Shown here in pieces: positions 34,158 to 43,994 of a stretch of DNA of 64,000 nucleotides (the stretch's first letter is position 1; every line of letters begins with the position of its first letter). Source of the stretch: Clostridia bacterium (GTDB lineage: Bacteria; Bacillota; Clostridia; Oscillospirales; Acutalibacteraceae). The stretch lies in assembly GCA_017517865.1 (NCBI GenBank), contig JAFWYB010000013.1, positions 1 through 64,000 of the forward strand. The letters are read 5' to 3'. The translations under genes and the position numbers were made by a program. The notes under the pieces were generated by a model. That model worked only from the letters and a program-made list of their open reading frames with translations, did not search any database and was not told the DNA's origin.

Positions 34158-35012
34158 GTGTTTTTTCTGAAGCTCAGACGAATTACTACAGATACTCTTA
34201 TCTGCATCTGCGGACTTTGCTTTTTCAGTATATCCGTAAATATGTTTGCCTCACATAACGGTATCGTTCAGGGCGGCTTTACGGGTATAGGTACGATGAT
34301 TAACCGATTTTTCCCCGTCGTACCCATCGGCACCGTGATTTTCAGCTTTAACATTCCCTTATTTATTCTTGCAAGGCTTTATCTTGAAAAGAGTATACTG
34401 CCCCGTACTGTTCTTATCACCGTCGGGCTTTCTCTTTTCATCGATGCAGGCTCACGCTTTATCCCTGCCTATACGGGAGATAAGCTTCTGTGCGCAATTT
34501 TCTGCGGTGTCTTTGCAGGTCTCGGGCTTTCACTAATTTTCTATACGGGCGCCTCAAGCGGCGGTACGGATATAATAGTAAAGCTCATAAGAAAGAAAAA
34601 GCCTAACCTCTCAACGGGCACTCTCATACTCATCTTCGATGCAGTTATAATAGGTATTTCCGGCTTTGTTTACGGCAATATCGAGGCTGTTCTTTACTCT
34701 TTGGTGGCAGTGTTTCTCACCTCAAGGGTAATCGACTTCGTGCTTTACGGTGCGGAACACGGAAAGGTAATTATAGTAGTTTCCGACAAAGCTAAGGAAA
34801 TGGCTCAGATTATTATGAACGAGCATTCAAGAGGCGTCACCCTGATAAAGGCTCAGGGAGGATATACACACAAAGAAAAAAATATACTGTGGTGCGCTGT
34901 ACGTGCATCTCAGGTCAGAAATATCAACAGGTCGGTCAAAGCCGTTGACCCTGCCGCTTTTACGGTAATATGCGATGCGGGTCAGATAATAGGTGAAGGC
35001 TTTGCCACCTGA
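34158..35012 (+). CDS. YitT-family membrane protein
   Basis: 284 residues with five to six transmembrane segments (DUF161 halves, GIVQGGFTGIGT and SGGTDIIVKLI) and a C-terminal DUF2179 domain (RGVTLIKAQGGYT). The start is a GTG very close to GAGGG, and a slightly later start is possible. The family function is not established. It is co-transcribed with mrnC and yhaM by spacing. Confidence 0.85.
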   Translation: MFFLKLRRITTDTLICICGLCFFSISVNMFASHNGIVQGGFTGIGTMINRFFPVVPIGTVIFSFNIPLFILARLYLEKSILPRTVLITVGLSLFIDAGSRFIPAYTGDKLLCAIFCGVFAGLGLSLIFYTGASSGGTDIIVKLIRKKKPNLSTGTLILIFDAVIIGISGFVYGNIEAVLYSLVAVFLTSRVIDFVLYGAEHGKVIIVVSDKAKEMAQIIMNEHSRGVTLIKAQGGYTHKEKNILWCAVRASQVRNINRSVKAVDPAAFTVICDAGQIIGEGFAT

Positions 35013-35026
35013 CAGGAGGAATAATT

Positions 35027-35986
35027 ATGACAGTAAACGGCTCAAACGACGGCTTCTGGCTTATCAAAACCGTCGATAAAAAAATCAACGTAAAGGGTGC
35101 ACCCTATCTTGATATGCTCCTTTGCGACAAAAACGGAGAAATCAATGCCAAGCTCTGGGATTACAGCGAGCTTGCCCACGGCGTTTTCGAACCCGGTGAG
35201 CTTGTAAAAATAAGAGGTACCGTTTCAGCCTATAACGGACAGAATCAGCTTAAGGTTGACCGCATAAGAAAGGTAACCTCCGCTGACGGAGTAAACATTT
35301 CCGATTTCGTACCCTCGGCAGAGTACAGCGGAGAAATGATGCTCGGCAGCATTATGAACGTCATTTCATCGGTTAAAGACGAGGAGCTTAAAAAGCTTAC
35401 ATACGCTCTTGTCAAGGACCGTGAGCAGGAAATTTTACACTGGCCCGCCGCATTCAAGCTTCATCACGCAATAAGAGGCGGACTGCTTTACCACACCCTT
35501 TCAATAATAAAGCTTGCTGAGGGCATCTGCAGCATTTATCCCGCCGTTGACAGAGATCTTCTTATGTGCGGAATTATCGTTCACGACCTTTGCAAAATTG
35601 ATGAATTTAATCTCAGCCCCGCAGGCCTTGTAACAAGCTACAGCGTTTCAGGTGAGCTTCTCGGCCACCTTGTTATGGGTGCGATGAAAATTGACGAAAA
35701 AGCAAAGCTTCTCGGCATTGATAAAGAAAAGGCTATGCTTCTCGAGCATATGGTAATTTCTCACCACGGCGAGCCGGATTTCGGTGCCGCAGTGCGTCCT
35801 ATGTTCCTTGAAGCTGAAATTCTCAGCCAGCTTGATAAGCTTGACGCTACAATTTACGAAATCACCTCGGCAGTGAGCGAAACACCTGCCGGCGAATTCA
35901 CCCCAAGACAGTGGGCACTCGACAACAGAAAGCTCTATAATCACAACCGCAAAGAGGTAAAAGTGAAGGCAGAGCTTGAAAATTAA
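35027..35986 (+). CDS. yhaM: 3'-5' exoribonuclease YhaM
   Basis: 319 residues: an N-terminal OB-fold nucleic-acid-binding domain (about 10-85, NAKLWDYSE and VKIRGTVSAYNGQNQ) followed by an HD phosphohydrolase domain with HHAIRGGLLYHT, VHDLCKIDE and VISHHGEPDFGAA metal ligands. It acts in RNA turnover and DNA maintenance in Firmicutes. Ribosome binding site AGGAGG, 14 bp after the yitT-like gene. Confidence 0.95.
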   Translation: MTVNGSNDGFWLIKTVDKKINVKGAPYLDMLLCDKNGEINAKLWDYSELAHGVFEPGELVKIRGTVSAYNGQNQLKVDRIRKVTSADGVNISDFVPSAEYSGEMMLGSIMNVISSVKDEELKKLTYALVKDREQEILHWPAAFKLHHAIRGGLLYHTLSIIKLAEGICSIYPAVDRDLLMCGIIVHDLCKIDEFNLSPAGLVTSYSVSGELLGHLVMGAMKIDEKAKLLGIDKEKAMLLEHMVISHHGEPDFGAAVRPMFLEAEILSQLDKLDATIYEITSAVSETPAGEFTPRQWALDNRKLYNHNRKEVKVKAELEN

Positions 35987-36070
35987 GCCTTTATTTTGGT
36001 TAGCAGAAGCAAAAAAACACGGTTTTAACGAGGAAAATTAAGTAAAAAGGTAGAAATTATCGAAATACTG

Positions 36071-36099
36071 TTGCAATTTTCCCTGAAAAGTGTGATAAT
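36071..36099 (+). promoter_or_regulatory. Candidate promoter of the rsmD-coaD unit
   Basis: TTGCAA (36071-36076), 17 bp, GATAAT (36094-36099), 35 bp before the rsmD start. Confidence 0.55.
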
Positions 36100-36134
36100 A
36101 TACACTAAGTTATTATGTCAAGGAGTGTGTGTTG

Positions 36135-36686
36135 ATGAGAGTTATCACCGGTTCGGCAAGAGGCAGACGTCTCGTAACCCTCGAGGGCGACGATGTAAGA
36201 CCCACCACCGACATTGTAAAAGAAGCTCTTTTCAGCATCATTCAGTTCGAAATTGAAGGAAGAAACGTTCTTGATCTTTTCGGCGGCTGCGGTCAGCTTG
36301 CAATAGAGGCTCTCTCAAGAGGCGCCCGCAGTGCAACAATAGTTGACCTTTCAAAAAAATCCGTTGAAGTTATAAAAAAGAATGTCAACACCACAGGCTT
36401 TACAAATAACGCCTTCGTTGTCAACAGTGATGCGGTTTCCTTCCTTTCAAGAACAAGAGACAGATTTGATATTGCCCTTCTCGACCCTCCCTATTCAAAG
36501 GGACTTATCGAAAAGGCTCTGGAAAGGCTTCCCGACGTTATGAACGAAAGCGGAGTTATCATATGTGAGGCTCCCTTTACAGACGAGCTTCCCGAAAGGG
36601 CAGGCAGCTTCATTCTTAAGAAAAAATACAGATACGGCAAAACAGGACTTTTCCTTTACAGATGCGAAAGCGAAGGGAATGATTGA
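36135..36686 (+). CDS. rsmD: 16S rRNA (guanine966-N2)-methyltransferase
   Basis: The ATG at 36135 is spaced correctly from AAGGAG, giving 183 residues. It has the RsmD signature RVITGSARGRRL, the SAM-binding LDLFGGCGQLAIEALSRGA and the catalytic DPPY. It is the usual partner of coaD, whose start lies 1 bp after this stop. Confidence 0.96.
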   Translation: MRVITGSARGRRLVTLEGDDVRPTTDIVKEALFSIIQFEIEGRNVLDLFGGCGQLAIEALSRGARSATIVDLSKKSVEVIKKNVNTTGFTNNAFVVNSDAVSFLSRTRDRFDIALLDPPYSKGLIEKALERLPDVMNESGVIICEAPFTDELPERAGSFILKKKYRYGKTGLFLYRCESEGND

Positions 36687-36687
36687 T

Positions 36688-37182
36688 ATGAGCGAAAGAA
36701 TCGCTATTTATCCCGGCTCCTTTGACCCTGTTACCAGCGGTCATCTTGATATCATCCGAAGAAGCTCAAAGCTTTTTGATAAAGTTATAGTTGTGGTAAT
36801 GACAAACCACAAAAAGCAGGGTCTTTACACCTTCAGCGTTGACGAGCGCGTTGACCTTATAAAAAGATGTACGAAGGACCTTACAAACGTCAGCGTCGAT
36901 TCCTATATGGGGCTTCTTGCAGACTATGCGAAAAAGCAGAAGGCGGTTGCCATTATCAAGGGACTCAGAGCCGTTTCGGATTTTGAGAACGAATTCCAGC
37001 AGGCACTCATAAACAAAAAGCTCAACGACGAGGTTGAAACGGTGTTTATGGCAGCTGATTCGGAGCATATGTTTTTAAGCTCGAGTATGATAAAGCAGGT
37101 TTGTCAGCTCGGCGGAGATATATCCCAGTTTATTCCGGGTGAAATTTCAAAAGATATTATAGAAAAGTTAAAGAAAGGGTAA
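36688..37182 (+). CDS. coaD: Phosphopantetheine adenylyltransferase
   Basis: 164 residues from ATG 36688: IAIYPGSFDPVTSGHLDII (nucleotidyltransferase GxFDPxTxGH), IIKGLRAVSDFENEFQQA, and the SSSMIKQV region. It catalyses the penultimate step of coenzyme A synthesis. An alternative ATG at 36679 would overlap rsmD. Confidence 0.97.
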   Translation: MSERIAIYPGSFDPVTSGHLDIIRRSSKLFDKVIVVVMTNHKKQGLYTFSVDERVDLIKRCTKDLTNVSVDSYMGLLADYAKKQKAVAIIKGLRAVSDFENEFQQALINKKLNDEVETVFMAADSEHMFLSSSMIKQVCQLGGDISQFIPGEISKDIIEKLKKG

Positions 37183-37188
37183 GTTAAT

Positions 37189-37989
37189 ATGGCAAACTTT
37201 TATGATCTTGAAACCGACCTTGAAGTCGAAGACGTAAGCTCAGGTGACGGCTACGATTACGAAGAGGAATATGAGGAGTATGAGGAAGTAACCGAATTCG
37301 GTGTTTACGACGAGGCTGCCGCAGATGCAAAATGGGGCGAAATGGAATTTGAACAGCTTGTTGTTGAGCTCGGTGACATTCTCGCAAGAAGCAAGAAGTT
37401 CTTCTTCTCAAAGAAAAAGAGAATCGTTGACGGCGAAGAAATAACACACCTTATTCAGTTCATCCAGAACAAGCTTCCCTCAGAAATCATCAACGCAAGA
37501 GATGTTCTTGAAAGAGAAAGCTCAATCATTGCTGCCGCAAAGCAGGAAAAGGACAGCATCCTTGCCGAGGCTCACAGACAGGAGCTTGAAACAGTAAACA
37601 AGGCAAAGAGCTACTACACAGACACAGTGAAGAAGGCTCAGGACGATGCTGCAACAATTATTGCAAAGGCTAAGCAGCAGGCTCAGGAAATGGTTGAAGA
37701 AAGCAACATCTACAAGATGGCAAGAGAAGAGGCTGAGAGAATCAAAGAAAGCACCGAGAGAGAAACTCAGGCTATGATTGCAAAGACCACAGATGAATGC
37801 GACGAGCTCAAGGAGCACGCAAAGCAGTATGCAATCTCTGTTACAGAGGGCGCACGCAACTTCGTTGCAAGCTCACTTGCAGGCTACCAGGGCATCGCTA
37901 TGACAAACCTTGACCAGATCAACAAGGTTAACACTCAGTTCCAGAGCGAATATGCAGCTCAGGTAAGAGCACTCGGTATAGACGAATAA
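37189..37989 (+). CDS. Coiled-coil protein, DivIVA / ATPase-subunit-like
   Basis: 266 residues with a very acidic N-terminal 45 residues (EEEYEEYEEVTEF) and then long Ala/Glu/Lys-rich coiled coil from about 110 to 235. Proteins of this type sit next to coaD in many Clostridia and are annotated as DivIVA-like or ATP-synthase-b-like. The function is not known. It is 6 bp after coaD, so it is in the same operon, which ends at a terminator. Confidence 0.8.
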   Translation: MANFYDLETDLEVEDVSSGDGYDYEEEYEEYEEVTEFGVYDEAAADAKWGEMEFEQLVVELGDILARSKKFFFSKKKRIVDGEEITHLIQFIQNKLPSEIINARDVLERESSIIAAAKQEKDSILAEAHRQELETVNKAKSYYTDTVKKAQDDAATIIAKAKQQAQEMVEESNIYKMAREEAERIKESTERETQAMIAKTTDECDELKEHAKQYAISVTEGARNFVASSLAGYQGIAMTNLDQINKVNTQFQSEYAAQVRALGIDE

Positions 37990-38004
37990 TAAAAACGGCA
38001 TCCC

Positions 38005-38046
38005 AAGGGAGACACTCCGTAAGGAAGTTGTCTCCCTTCGGCTTTT
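38005..38046 (+). terminator. Terminator of the rsmD-coaD operon
   Basis: A 10-bp stem (AAGGGAGACA against TGTCTCCCTT) with a downstream GCTTTT. Confidence 0.75.
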
Positions 38047-38103
38047 GTAATCAGCCTAAAAGATTGAATTGTAGGTAATATCAATCTATATGGAGGATTA
38101 CAT

Positions 38104-38388
38104 ATGTCAAATATAATTGAAGAATTATTCTACGGAAATCTTGAGCCACAAGAGCTCACCACAGAAATAACACCCAGACTCAAAAAGAAGTTAAATGAGC
38201 TTGTAAAGAAAGAGGAAAAACTGGCAGCAAAACTGTCTGACGAAGAAAAAGAGGAGTTTGCAAATTATGTGAGCACATATAATGAGTTTTCAAGTATGAG
38301 CATTTGTGACGGCTTTGTTTCAGGTTTTGGATTTGGTGCAAGATTTACATACGATACTTTTGTTGTGAATTCAAAAGGAGGTGTGTAA
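38104..38388 (+). CDS. DUF6809-like transposon-associated protein
   Basis: 94 residues: SNIIEELFYGNLEP start, Lys/Glu-rich helical middle and FVSGFGFGARFTYD end, as in the small DUF6809 proteins found beside TnpV genes. GGAGG site. It ends 1 bp before the TnpV start. Confidence 0.75.
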   Translation: MSNIIEELFYGNLEPQELTTEITPRLKKKLNELVKKEEKLAAKLSDEEKEEFANYVSTYNEFSSMSICDGFVSGFGFGARFTYDTFVVNSKGGV

Positions 38389-38389
38389 A

Positions 38390-38810
38390 ATGAAAGAGAA
38401 AACAAAAATCACCTATCGCCAAGTCAATGGCTTTCTCATTCCAAACATCATCCTGCCACCCGAACAAGCAAATATTATCATCGGCAAATGGGGTGAGCGA
38501 GTGCCGGTGGCACTCAAACAGGCGAACCGACCGAGCCGGCAGGCGAGACATGATGCACAAAAACTACCTTGAACACAACAAACGAGGTTTATTTATGCTG
38601 ATGGTAACCAAATGCACACTTTGGCCTTATCTTGCAGATATTGACCGTCAGGCAAATGAAGTGTATGACCTTCTGATTGAACAGATGAAAGAAGCTGAAG
38701 GCGTTACAGAAGAGCTTAAAGAGCAGGACCAGCTTGAATGGGTACAGAGAATGGGCAACATTCAGCAACGGGCAAGAGAAAATGTCTGTAGCGAGCTGAT
38801 ATACAGTTAA
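38390..38810 (+). pseudogene. tnpV: TnpV gene split by a 55-bp insertion
   Basis: The first part (ITYRQVNGFLIPNI through IIIGKWG) and the second part (MMHKNYLEHNKRGLF through CSELIYS) join into a normal TnpV if 38495-38549 is removed. That gives the GKWGMMHKNYLE expected from the intact copy at 18124, which has GKWGMLHKNYLE. The insert is not a multiple of three, so the first frame ends at 38572. The second half keeps an ATG at 38550 and could be made as a fragment. Confidence 0.85.
38495..38549. repeat. 55-bp GC-rich palindromic insert in tnpV
   Basis: It begins GAGCGAGTGCCGGTGGCACTC, containing a 7-bp perfect hairpin GAGTGCC-GGT-GGCACTC, and ends GCCGGCAGGCGAGAC. It is much richer in GC than the gene around it. 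The boundaries were set by comparison with the intact tnpV in this window. Confidence 0.75.
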
Positions 38811-39395
38811 ATTGATTTTGATAAAGAAATGCACGACTTACGGCAATGTAGGTCGTGCTTTGTTTTAGTGTTGAAAATGCCTTCTGTTCGTTAAATTTCT
38901 TGGATAATACATTGGAACATTTCAACAAATTCTATCGAATACAGAGCAAATTTCAAAAAAACCATACAATATGTTGTGGTTGATAGTGGTTGATTTCGAC
39001 TTATATGGTATGAATTTTCAATCTTATCTGTGATGATTTTTCACAAGTGTGAGAAAGCGTTCTTCAAATAAACTTATCGCTGAGGAAACAATCTCCGGGA
39101 TTTTAATTTTTATCTCAACTCCATATACACCGTAAACACACCGTCTTCAGCTATAAATTCACCATTTCCTCCGATATTTTTGCAGAAGGCAGCGATTGAT
39201 TTTGTGCCGAGTCCGTGACCGTCACCGTTTTTATTTTCTATGAGCACCCTTGTCATTAAATCCGACTTCACCTCTCAAAGCTGTTTCTACCCATAATGAT
39301 AAAATGTGATTTTCATAATTTTAATTTCAATCGGGAAGTAAAATCCTCAGTGGTTGATGCTTATTAAAAATATTGTTCGTTTTTTTCGTATTTTA
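38811..39395. other. Non-coding remnant region
   Basis: No intact gene. A leftward histidine-kinase fragment lies at 39111-39256. The rest is AT-rich and shows nothing I can name. Confidence 0.5.
39111..39256 (-). pseudogene. C-terminal fragment of a GHKL histidine kinase
   Basis: About 47 codons read MTRVLIENKN, then GDGHGLGTKSIAAFCKNIGG and DGVFTVYMELR, ending at 39111. This is the G2 ATP-binding box and last strands of the GHKL ATPase domain seen in peptide-sensing kinases. Everything upstream is missing. Confidence 0.75.
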
Positions 39396-39424
39396 TTGAC
39401 AAAGCACCCTCTGATAATTATAAT
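39396..39424 (+). promoter_or_regulatory. Consensus promoter of the tetR-BspA unit
   Basis: TTGACA (39396-39401), 17 bp, TATAAT (39419-39424). A palindrome ACCCGGGT (39438-39445) lies at the expected start of transcription and could be an operator for the TetR protein encoded next. Confidence 0.75.
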
Positions 39425-39482
39425 ATAATCAAACTGTACCCGGGTTTACTTTGTGCTAAACCCTTTTGAAAGGAGCGATGAT

Positions 39483-40169
39483 TTGTCGAACTTTAGAAGC
39501 GAAGCAGAAACCAAGGAATTACACAGAAAAATTCTCACAGCTGCAACGGCTTTGTTCATTCAGAAAGGCTATGAGCGTACAAAAATAACCGATATAGCAA
39601 AGCTGTCCGGTGTTCCTAAGTCAAAGATACTTTATGTAATGAACAGCAAAGAGGAAATTTTAGGATTGCTTGTCACAAGGTTTCTCGACGGCGTTACAGA
39701 GGCATCGGATGCTGTTTCAAAAAAGCTTACCGGTGACCGTATGCTTATCTTCATAGCCAATGACGTTTTGCAGCTTTATATGGCAGAGATGAACGAGGAT
39801 ATGCGAAACCTGTATCTTGCCGGCTATTCGATGCCGAAAACAAGCGAAGAAGTCCTTAAACGCAGAACAAATATGATGTATGAAGCTTTCAGTGAAATAT
39901 TCCCGACTTTTGAAATTAAGGATTTTTACGAAACTGAAATCGCTTCAATGGGTATAATGAGAGCATATATGACCGTACCCTGCGATATGTATTTTACTAT
40001 TGAAGCGAAGGCAAGAAGACTTGTTACAATGCTTCTGCGTATTTATAAGGCAGAAGATGAAAAAATCACCGAGGCGATTGAGCTTATTGAAAAAATAGAC
40101 TTTGAAGCTACAGCAAAAAAAGCTGTGGAAAGTGTATTCAATGAACTTGATATAAAATCAAACAAGTAA
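39483..40169 (+). CDS. TetR/AcrR-family transcriptional regulator
   Basis: The TTG at 39483 is spaced 7 nt from AAAGGAG. An earlier GTG at 39453 lies at the transcription start region and is less likely. About 228 residues with an N-terminal helix-turn-helix (KITDIAKLSGVPKSKILYVM, then NSKEEIL) and a helical ligand-binding domain. It is 21 bp upstream of the first BspA gene and probably controls the whole unit and itself. The ligand is unknown. Confidence 0.88.
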   Translation: MSNFRSEAETKELHRKILTAATALFIQKGYERTKITDIAKLSGVPKSKILYVMNSKEEILGLLVTRFLDGVTEASDAVSKKLTGDRMLIFIANDVLQLYMAEMNEDMRNLYLAGYSMPKTSEEVLKRRTNMMYEAFSEIFPTFEIKDFYETEIASMGIMRAYMTVPCDMYFTIEAKARRLVTMLLRIYKAEDEKITEAIELIEKIDFEATAKKAVESVFNELDIKSNK

Positions 40170-40190
40170 TTTCTGAAAGGAGTAAATTAT

Positions 40191-43100
40191 ATGAAAAAAC
40201 TTTTATCAATCATCCTTGCAATCTTAATGGTTGCGACAACCGTACCCTATGTCTTTGCGGCGGACGTCATAGCAAGCGGCGAATGTGGTGCTGACGGCAA
40301 TAATCTTACCTGGGTGCTTGACTCCACAGGAACACTTACCATCAGTGGTGAAGGTAAAATGAAAGATTATAGTTCAGGTAGAGATATTCCCTGGTATGAG
40401 TATGCACAATATTCAAGCAGTAACAAATTTAATACGGTAGTTATCGAAAACGGGGTTACAAGCATAGGAAATTATGCATTTTATTCGTGCAAATATTTCA
40501 GAAGTGTAACAATTCCGGATAGTGTAACAAGCATAGGACATTATGTATTTATAGATTGCTTTGCTCTTACAGATGTAACAATACCTGACAGTGTAACAAG
40601 TATAGGTGATTGCGCATTTCAAAGCTGCAAGGCTCTTACAAGCATAACAATACCCGACAGTGTAACAAGCTTAGGTCGTGTTGCATTTTCCAATTGCACA
40701 GGCCTTACAAGTGTAACTCTCGGCAACGGCGTCAAAGAGATAGATGAGCATGCTTTCCAAGGTTGTACGGAAATAAAAGAGCTTACTATGCCTGCTTCTG
40801 CAAAGATATTTAACAGCTCTGAAACTTTTGCTGATTGTACAAAGATAGAAAAAGTAACCCTTACAAAAGGCACCGGCACAATGCATCGCTATAACATAGA
40901 CGCATCTTCAAGCTGGACCAGTACTAAAACTTATTTTAAGTACACACCATGGTATATAAGTGGGTGCAGTACTGTAATAATTGAAGAAGGTGTAAGCGAC
41001 ATAAGCCAGTACGCTTTTTGTAACAGTAAAAATCTGACCGAAATATTTATACTTGATCCGAACTGCTCAATTTACGATGAGGAGGAAACTATATACAGCG
41101 GAGCCAAGATTTATGGCTATGCCGGTTCCGGCGCTCAGGCATATGCTGAAAAATACTCAAGAGCGTTTATTGCTTTTACTGCTTGTCCTCATGAGTATCT
41201 GGAGTCTTATTGTTTAAACGTTCCTGAGGTTAAAGCAACTTGTACTGAAGTGGGATACACATCAGGTACATATTGCACCTTGTGTGAAAAATGGCTTTCA
41301 GGGCACAGAGAAACTCCTGCTCTCAACCATAGCTGGGCAAACCTTGACGGCATCTGTGCAAACGGCTGCGGTCTTGAATGTCTCCACGAAAACCAGACAG
41401 GCGGAACCTGTGAAGTCTGCGGTGCTTCACTCCATGTCTGCGATTTCAGCGGTGAATGGAAATACGATGCATATAAGCATTGGAAGGAATGCGAATGTGG
41501 TCTTAAAAGTGAAGAAGGCACACACTCAGACAGTATGGTTATCTGTACAGAGAAAGCAGTTTGTGAAACTTGCGGTGCAGAATACGAGGAAAAGGACAAA
41601 ATTATCCACGATGAAACCGTGGAATATGTAAACGGCTTCTGCCCCAACTGTGATGACTACGAGCCTGCCGTTGATTCTGACTCTGACGGTTACTACGAAA
41701 TCGGTAACGCAGGTCAGCTGTACTGGTTTGCAGATAAGGTCAAAAACGACAGGACCAACTATAGCTATGCAAATGCTATTCTGACCCAAAACATCGTGGT
41801 CAATGAAAATGTATTGACTGCGGACGGTAAGCTTAACGGTTCCGGCTCGGATTTCAGAGCTTGGATACCTCCTTACGCATACAAGGGCACATTCGATGGC
41901 GCAGGCAAAACCGTCAGCGGTCTGTATTTTAAAGACACGGAAGAAAGAGATGTAGGCTTTATAGGCTATCTTTACGGTGGCACAGTGAAGAATCTGACAG
42001 TAAAGGATTCGTATTTTAATGCCTATAGCGCTGTGGGCGGTATTGTTGGTAGTGTTATTAAGGGCACAGTCACCGACTGCTTCAGCAGCGCTACCGTAAT
42101 TGCCGGGTCTTTGGGTTATGCCGGCGGTATCGCGGGTGAAAACGGTGCCGGTCTTGTGGAACGCTGTGCTAATTCCGGTTTCGTTACATCGGGAAATGAG
42201 GCCGGTGGTATTGTAGGCTACAATCATAACTATTATGATGATCCCGATCCTGCAATTATACACCATTGCTATAATATTGGCAGTGTCTCCGGATACACTG
42301 TAGGTGGCATTGTAGGCTATGCAGTTCAAAAAATGGGTTCTTCTGTCGAGATAGATAGCTGCTGGGCTGCCTGCGAGCTGAACGGCACAAATAGTGTAGG
42401 TGGTCTGATAGGCCATGCCAGTGGTTCAACAATAAGATGTTGTATTTACGATAAAACAGTTTTCACGGGCAATCCGGTCGGCAAGAAAACAAGTTGTAAT
42501 ATCTTCGACTCCGGATTCAAAAGTACCGAGGAATTCGCCAGTGGCGATGCTGCTTATCTGTTAAACGGCAAATCCTCAGGGGGCTTTTGGAGACAGACTA
42601 TCGGTACCGACGCTTACCCCGGCTTCAGCGGTGATAAGGTCTACTACGGTTATATCTCCTGTGCGGACAATGCCAAGAAGGGATACACCAACGATGCGAC
42701 TGCAACAGAAGTAAAGCCGGCGCACAACTGGTCAAATAATGACGGCATCTGTGCTAATGGCTGCGGTTACGAATGTCCTCACGAAAGCTACACCGACGGT
42801 GTATGTGATAACTGCAGCTACGAATGTCCTCACGAATGGGGCGAGGGAGTACTCACAAGACCTGTACACGATGCAGTCCTCGGCTCAAAGGACGGCTATT
42901 ACACCTACACCTGTACTGTTTGCGGCAAGGAAAAGAAAGAGACTGTGAAGAGTGCCGATTACTCAGCTTATGAGGCTGTTTCAGAAGAAATCAATGCTTT
43001 GCTTCAGTCTGACGAGCTCACCGATGCCGCAAAGCAGGAAATCTATTCAGCGGCTAATGAATGCGGACTTCTCTCCGATGAACTTACGGAAAGCGAGCAG

Positions 43101-43982
43101 AATATAGTTGACGATTTAGTTGCAGAGCTTGAAAAAATCGTTGCCGACGCTGAAGAAAAAATTGCAAGCGGCGAATATGTGAAGGTTGACGGCTTTGCAG
43201 TATACAATGAAAGAGGTCGCCAATGGTTATTAAAGTTTAACGATGACGGCGTTTACGAAAAAGCAACTGAGATTATCCTTAATTTAACTGATGAAGCAAA
43301 TGCAAAGATGGAAGAAATGTATGCTTTTGCTCTTTCGCTTGAAGGTAGTGTTGCTGAAAATGCTGAAAACATTGCAAAGCTTGAAGCTGATATTGACGAA
43401 TTCTTCGGTCAGATTGAAAACTGCCTTGACGGTGTACACAACGGCTTTGTTTACGAAGTAACCGAAGAGGCAAAGTGCGAAGTGAATGCAATCGAATCAG
43501 CCACCTGCACACTCTGCGGTGAAACAGACGAAAGAGAAGTCGAAGGCTCGGCTCTCAAGCACTCCTTCACAAAGTACGAAGAAACAGAAGCTCCTAAGTG
43601 CGGTGTTGCAGGTAAGGAAGTAGCTTACTGCGACAACGGTTGTCAGACAACTGATGAAAGAGAAATCCCTGCACTTGAGCACATCTTCCTTGACTACGTT
43701 TCAAACGGCGATGCAACCTGCACTGCAGACGGCACAAAGACTGCTGAATGTATAAACAGCTGCGGCGCAACAGATACAGTAGCAGACGAGGGTACAAAGC
43801 TCTCTCACACTGACGAAGACGGTGACAAGCTTTGTGACAGTTGCGGCGAACAGTACTACTGTAAATATTGCGGCAGAGAGGTTCACGAAGAAAATGGCAT
43901 TGCGCAGTATATCTGTGTGATCATAATGTTCGTAAAGCTTGTTGTTTCCTTCGTAAAAATGTTACAGGGTGCAGCGGCATAA
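40191..43982 (+). CDS. BspA-like LRR_5 / GLUG surface protein
   Basis: 1,263 residues. Signal peptide (1-24), the BspA-type strand TWVLDSTGTLTISGEGKM, then five to six LRR_5 units (SVTIPDSVTSIG) at about 80-200. Cys-rich ribbons follow at about 325-490. GLUG-like beta-helix repeats (VGGIVGSV, AGGIAGEN, AGGIVGYN, VGGLIGHA) occupy about 550-750, with a helical stalk at about 935-1060. After more CxxCG ribbons it ends in a hydrophobic helix (ICVIIMFVKLVVSFVKML). It is a probable host- or glycan-binding surface protein. AAAGGAG site. Confidence 0.9.
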   Translation: MKKLLSIILAILMVATTVPYVFAADVIASGECGADGNNLTWVLDSTGTLTISGEGKMKDYSSGRDIPWYEYAQYSSSNKFNTVVIENGVTSIGNYAFYSCKYFRSVTIPDSVTSIGHYVFIDCFALTDVTIPDSVTSIGDCAFQSCKALTSITIPDSVTSLGRVAFSNCTGLTSVTLGNGVKEIDEHAFQGCTEIKELTMPASAKIFNSSETFADCTKIEKVTLTKGTGTMHRYNIDASSSWTSTKTYFKYTPWYISGCSTVIIEEGVSDISQYAFCNSKNLTEIFILDPNCSIYDEEETIYSGAKIYGYAGSGAQAYAEKYSRAFIAFTACPHEYLESYCLNVPEVKATCTEVGYTSGTYCTLCEKWLSGHRETPALNHSWANLDGICANGCGLECLHENQTGGTCEVCGASLHVCDFSGEWKYDAYKHWKECECGLKSEEGTHSDSMVICTEKAVCETCGAEYEEKDKIIHDETVEYVNGFCPNCDDYEPAVDSDSDGYYEIGNAGQLYWFADKVKNDRTNYSYANAILTQNIVVNENVLTADGKLNGSGSDFRAWIPPYAYKGTFDGAGKTVSGLYFKDTEERDVGFIGYLYGGTVKNLTVKDSYFNAYSAVGGIVGSVIKGTVTDCFSSATVIAGSLGYAGGIAGENGAGLVERCANSGFVTSGNEAGGIVGYNHNYYDDPDPAIIHHCYNIGSVSGYTVGGIVGYAVQKMGSSVEIDSCWAACELNGTNSVGGLIGHASGSTIRCCIYDKTVFTGNPVGKKTSCNIFDSGFKSTEEFASGDAAYLLNGKSSGGFWRQTIGTDAYPGFSGDKVYYGYISCADNAKKGYTNDATATEVKPAHNWSNNDGICANGCGYECPHESYTDGVCDNCSYECPHEWGEGVLTRPVHDAVLGSKDGYYTYTCTVCGKEKKETVKSADYSAYEAVSEEINALLQSDELTDAAKQEIYSAANECGLLSDELTESEQNIVDDLVAELEKIVADAEEKIASGEYVKVDGFAVYNERGRQWLLKFNDDGVYEKATEIILNLTDEANAKMEEMYAFALSLEGSVAENAENIAKLEADIDEFFGQIENCLDGVHNGFVYEVTEEAKCEVNAIESATCTLCGETDEREVEGSALKHSFTKYEETEAPKCGVAGKEVAYCDNGCQTTDEREIPALEHIFLDYVSNGDATCTADGTKTAECINSCGATDTVADEGTKLSHTDEDGDKLCDSCGEQYYCKYCGREVHEENGIAQYICVIIMFVKLVVSFVKMLQGAAA

Positions 43983-43994
43983 AAATGTAATACT

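Noticed and set aside
39453-39482. GTG at 39453 as the tetR start
   Set aside because: It lies in the expected 5' leader near the operator candidate. The TTG at 39483 has a well-spaced AAAGGAG.
41207-42416. Long antisense frames within the first BspA gene
   Set aside because: They are mirror images of a Cys- and Gly-rich repetitive gene and match no known protein.
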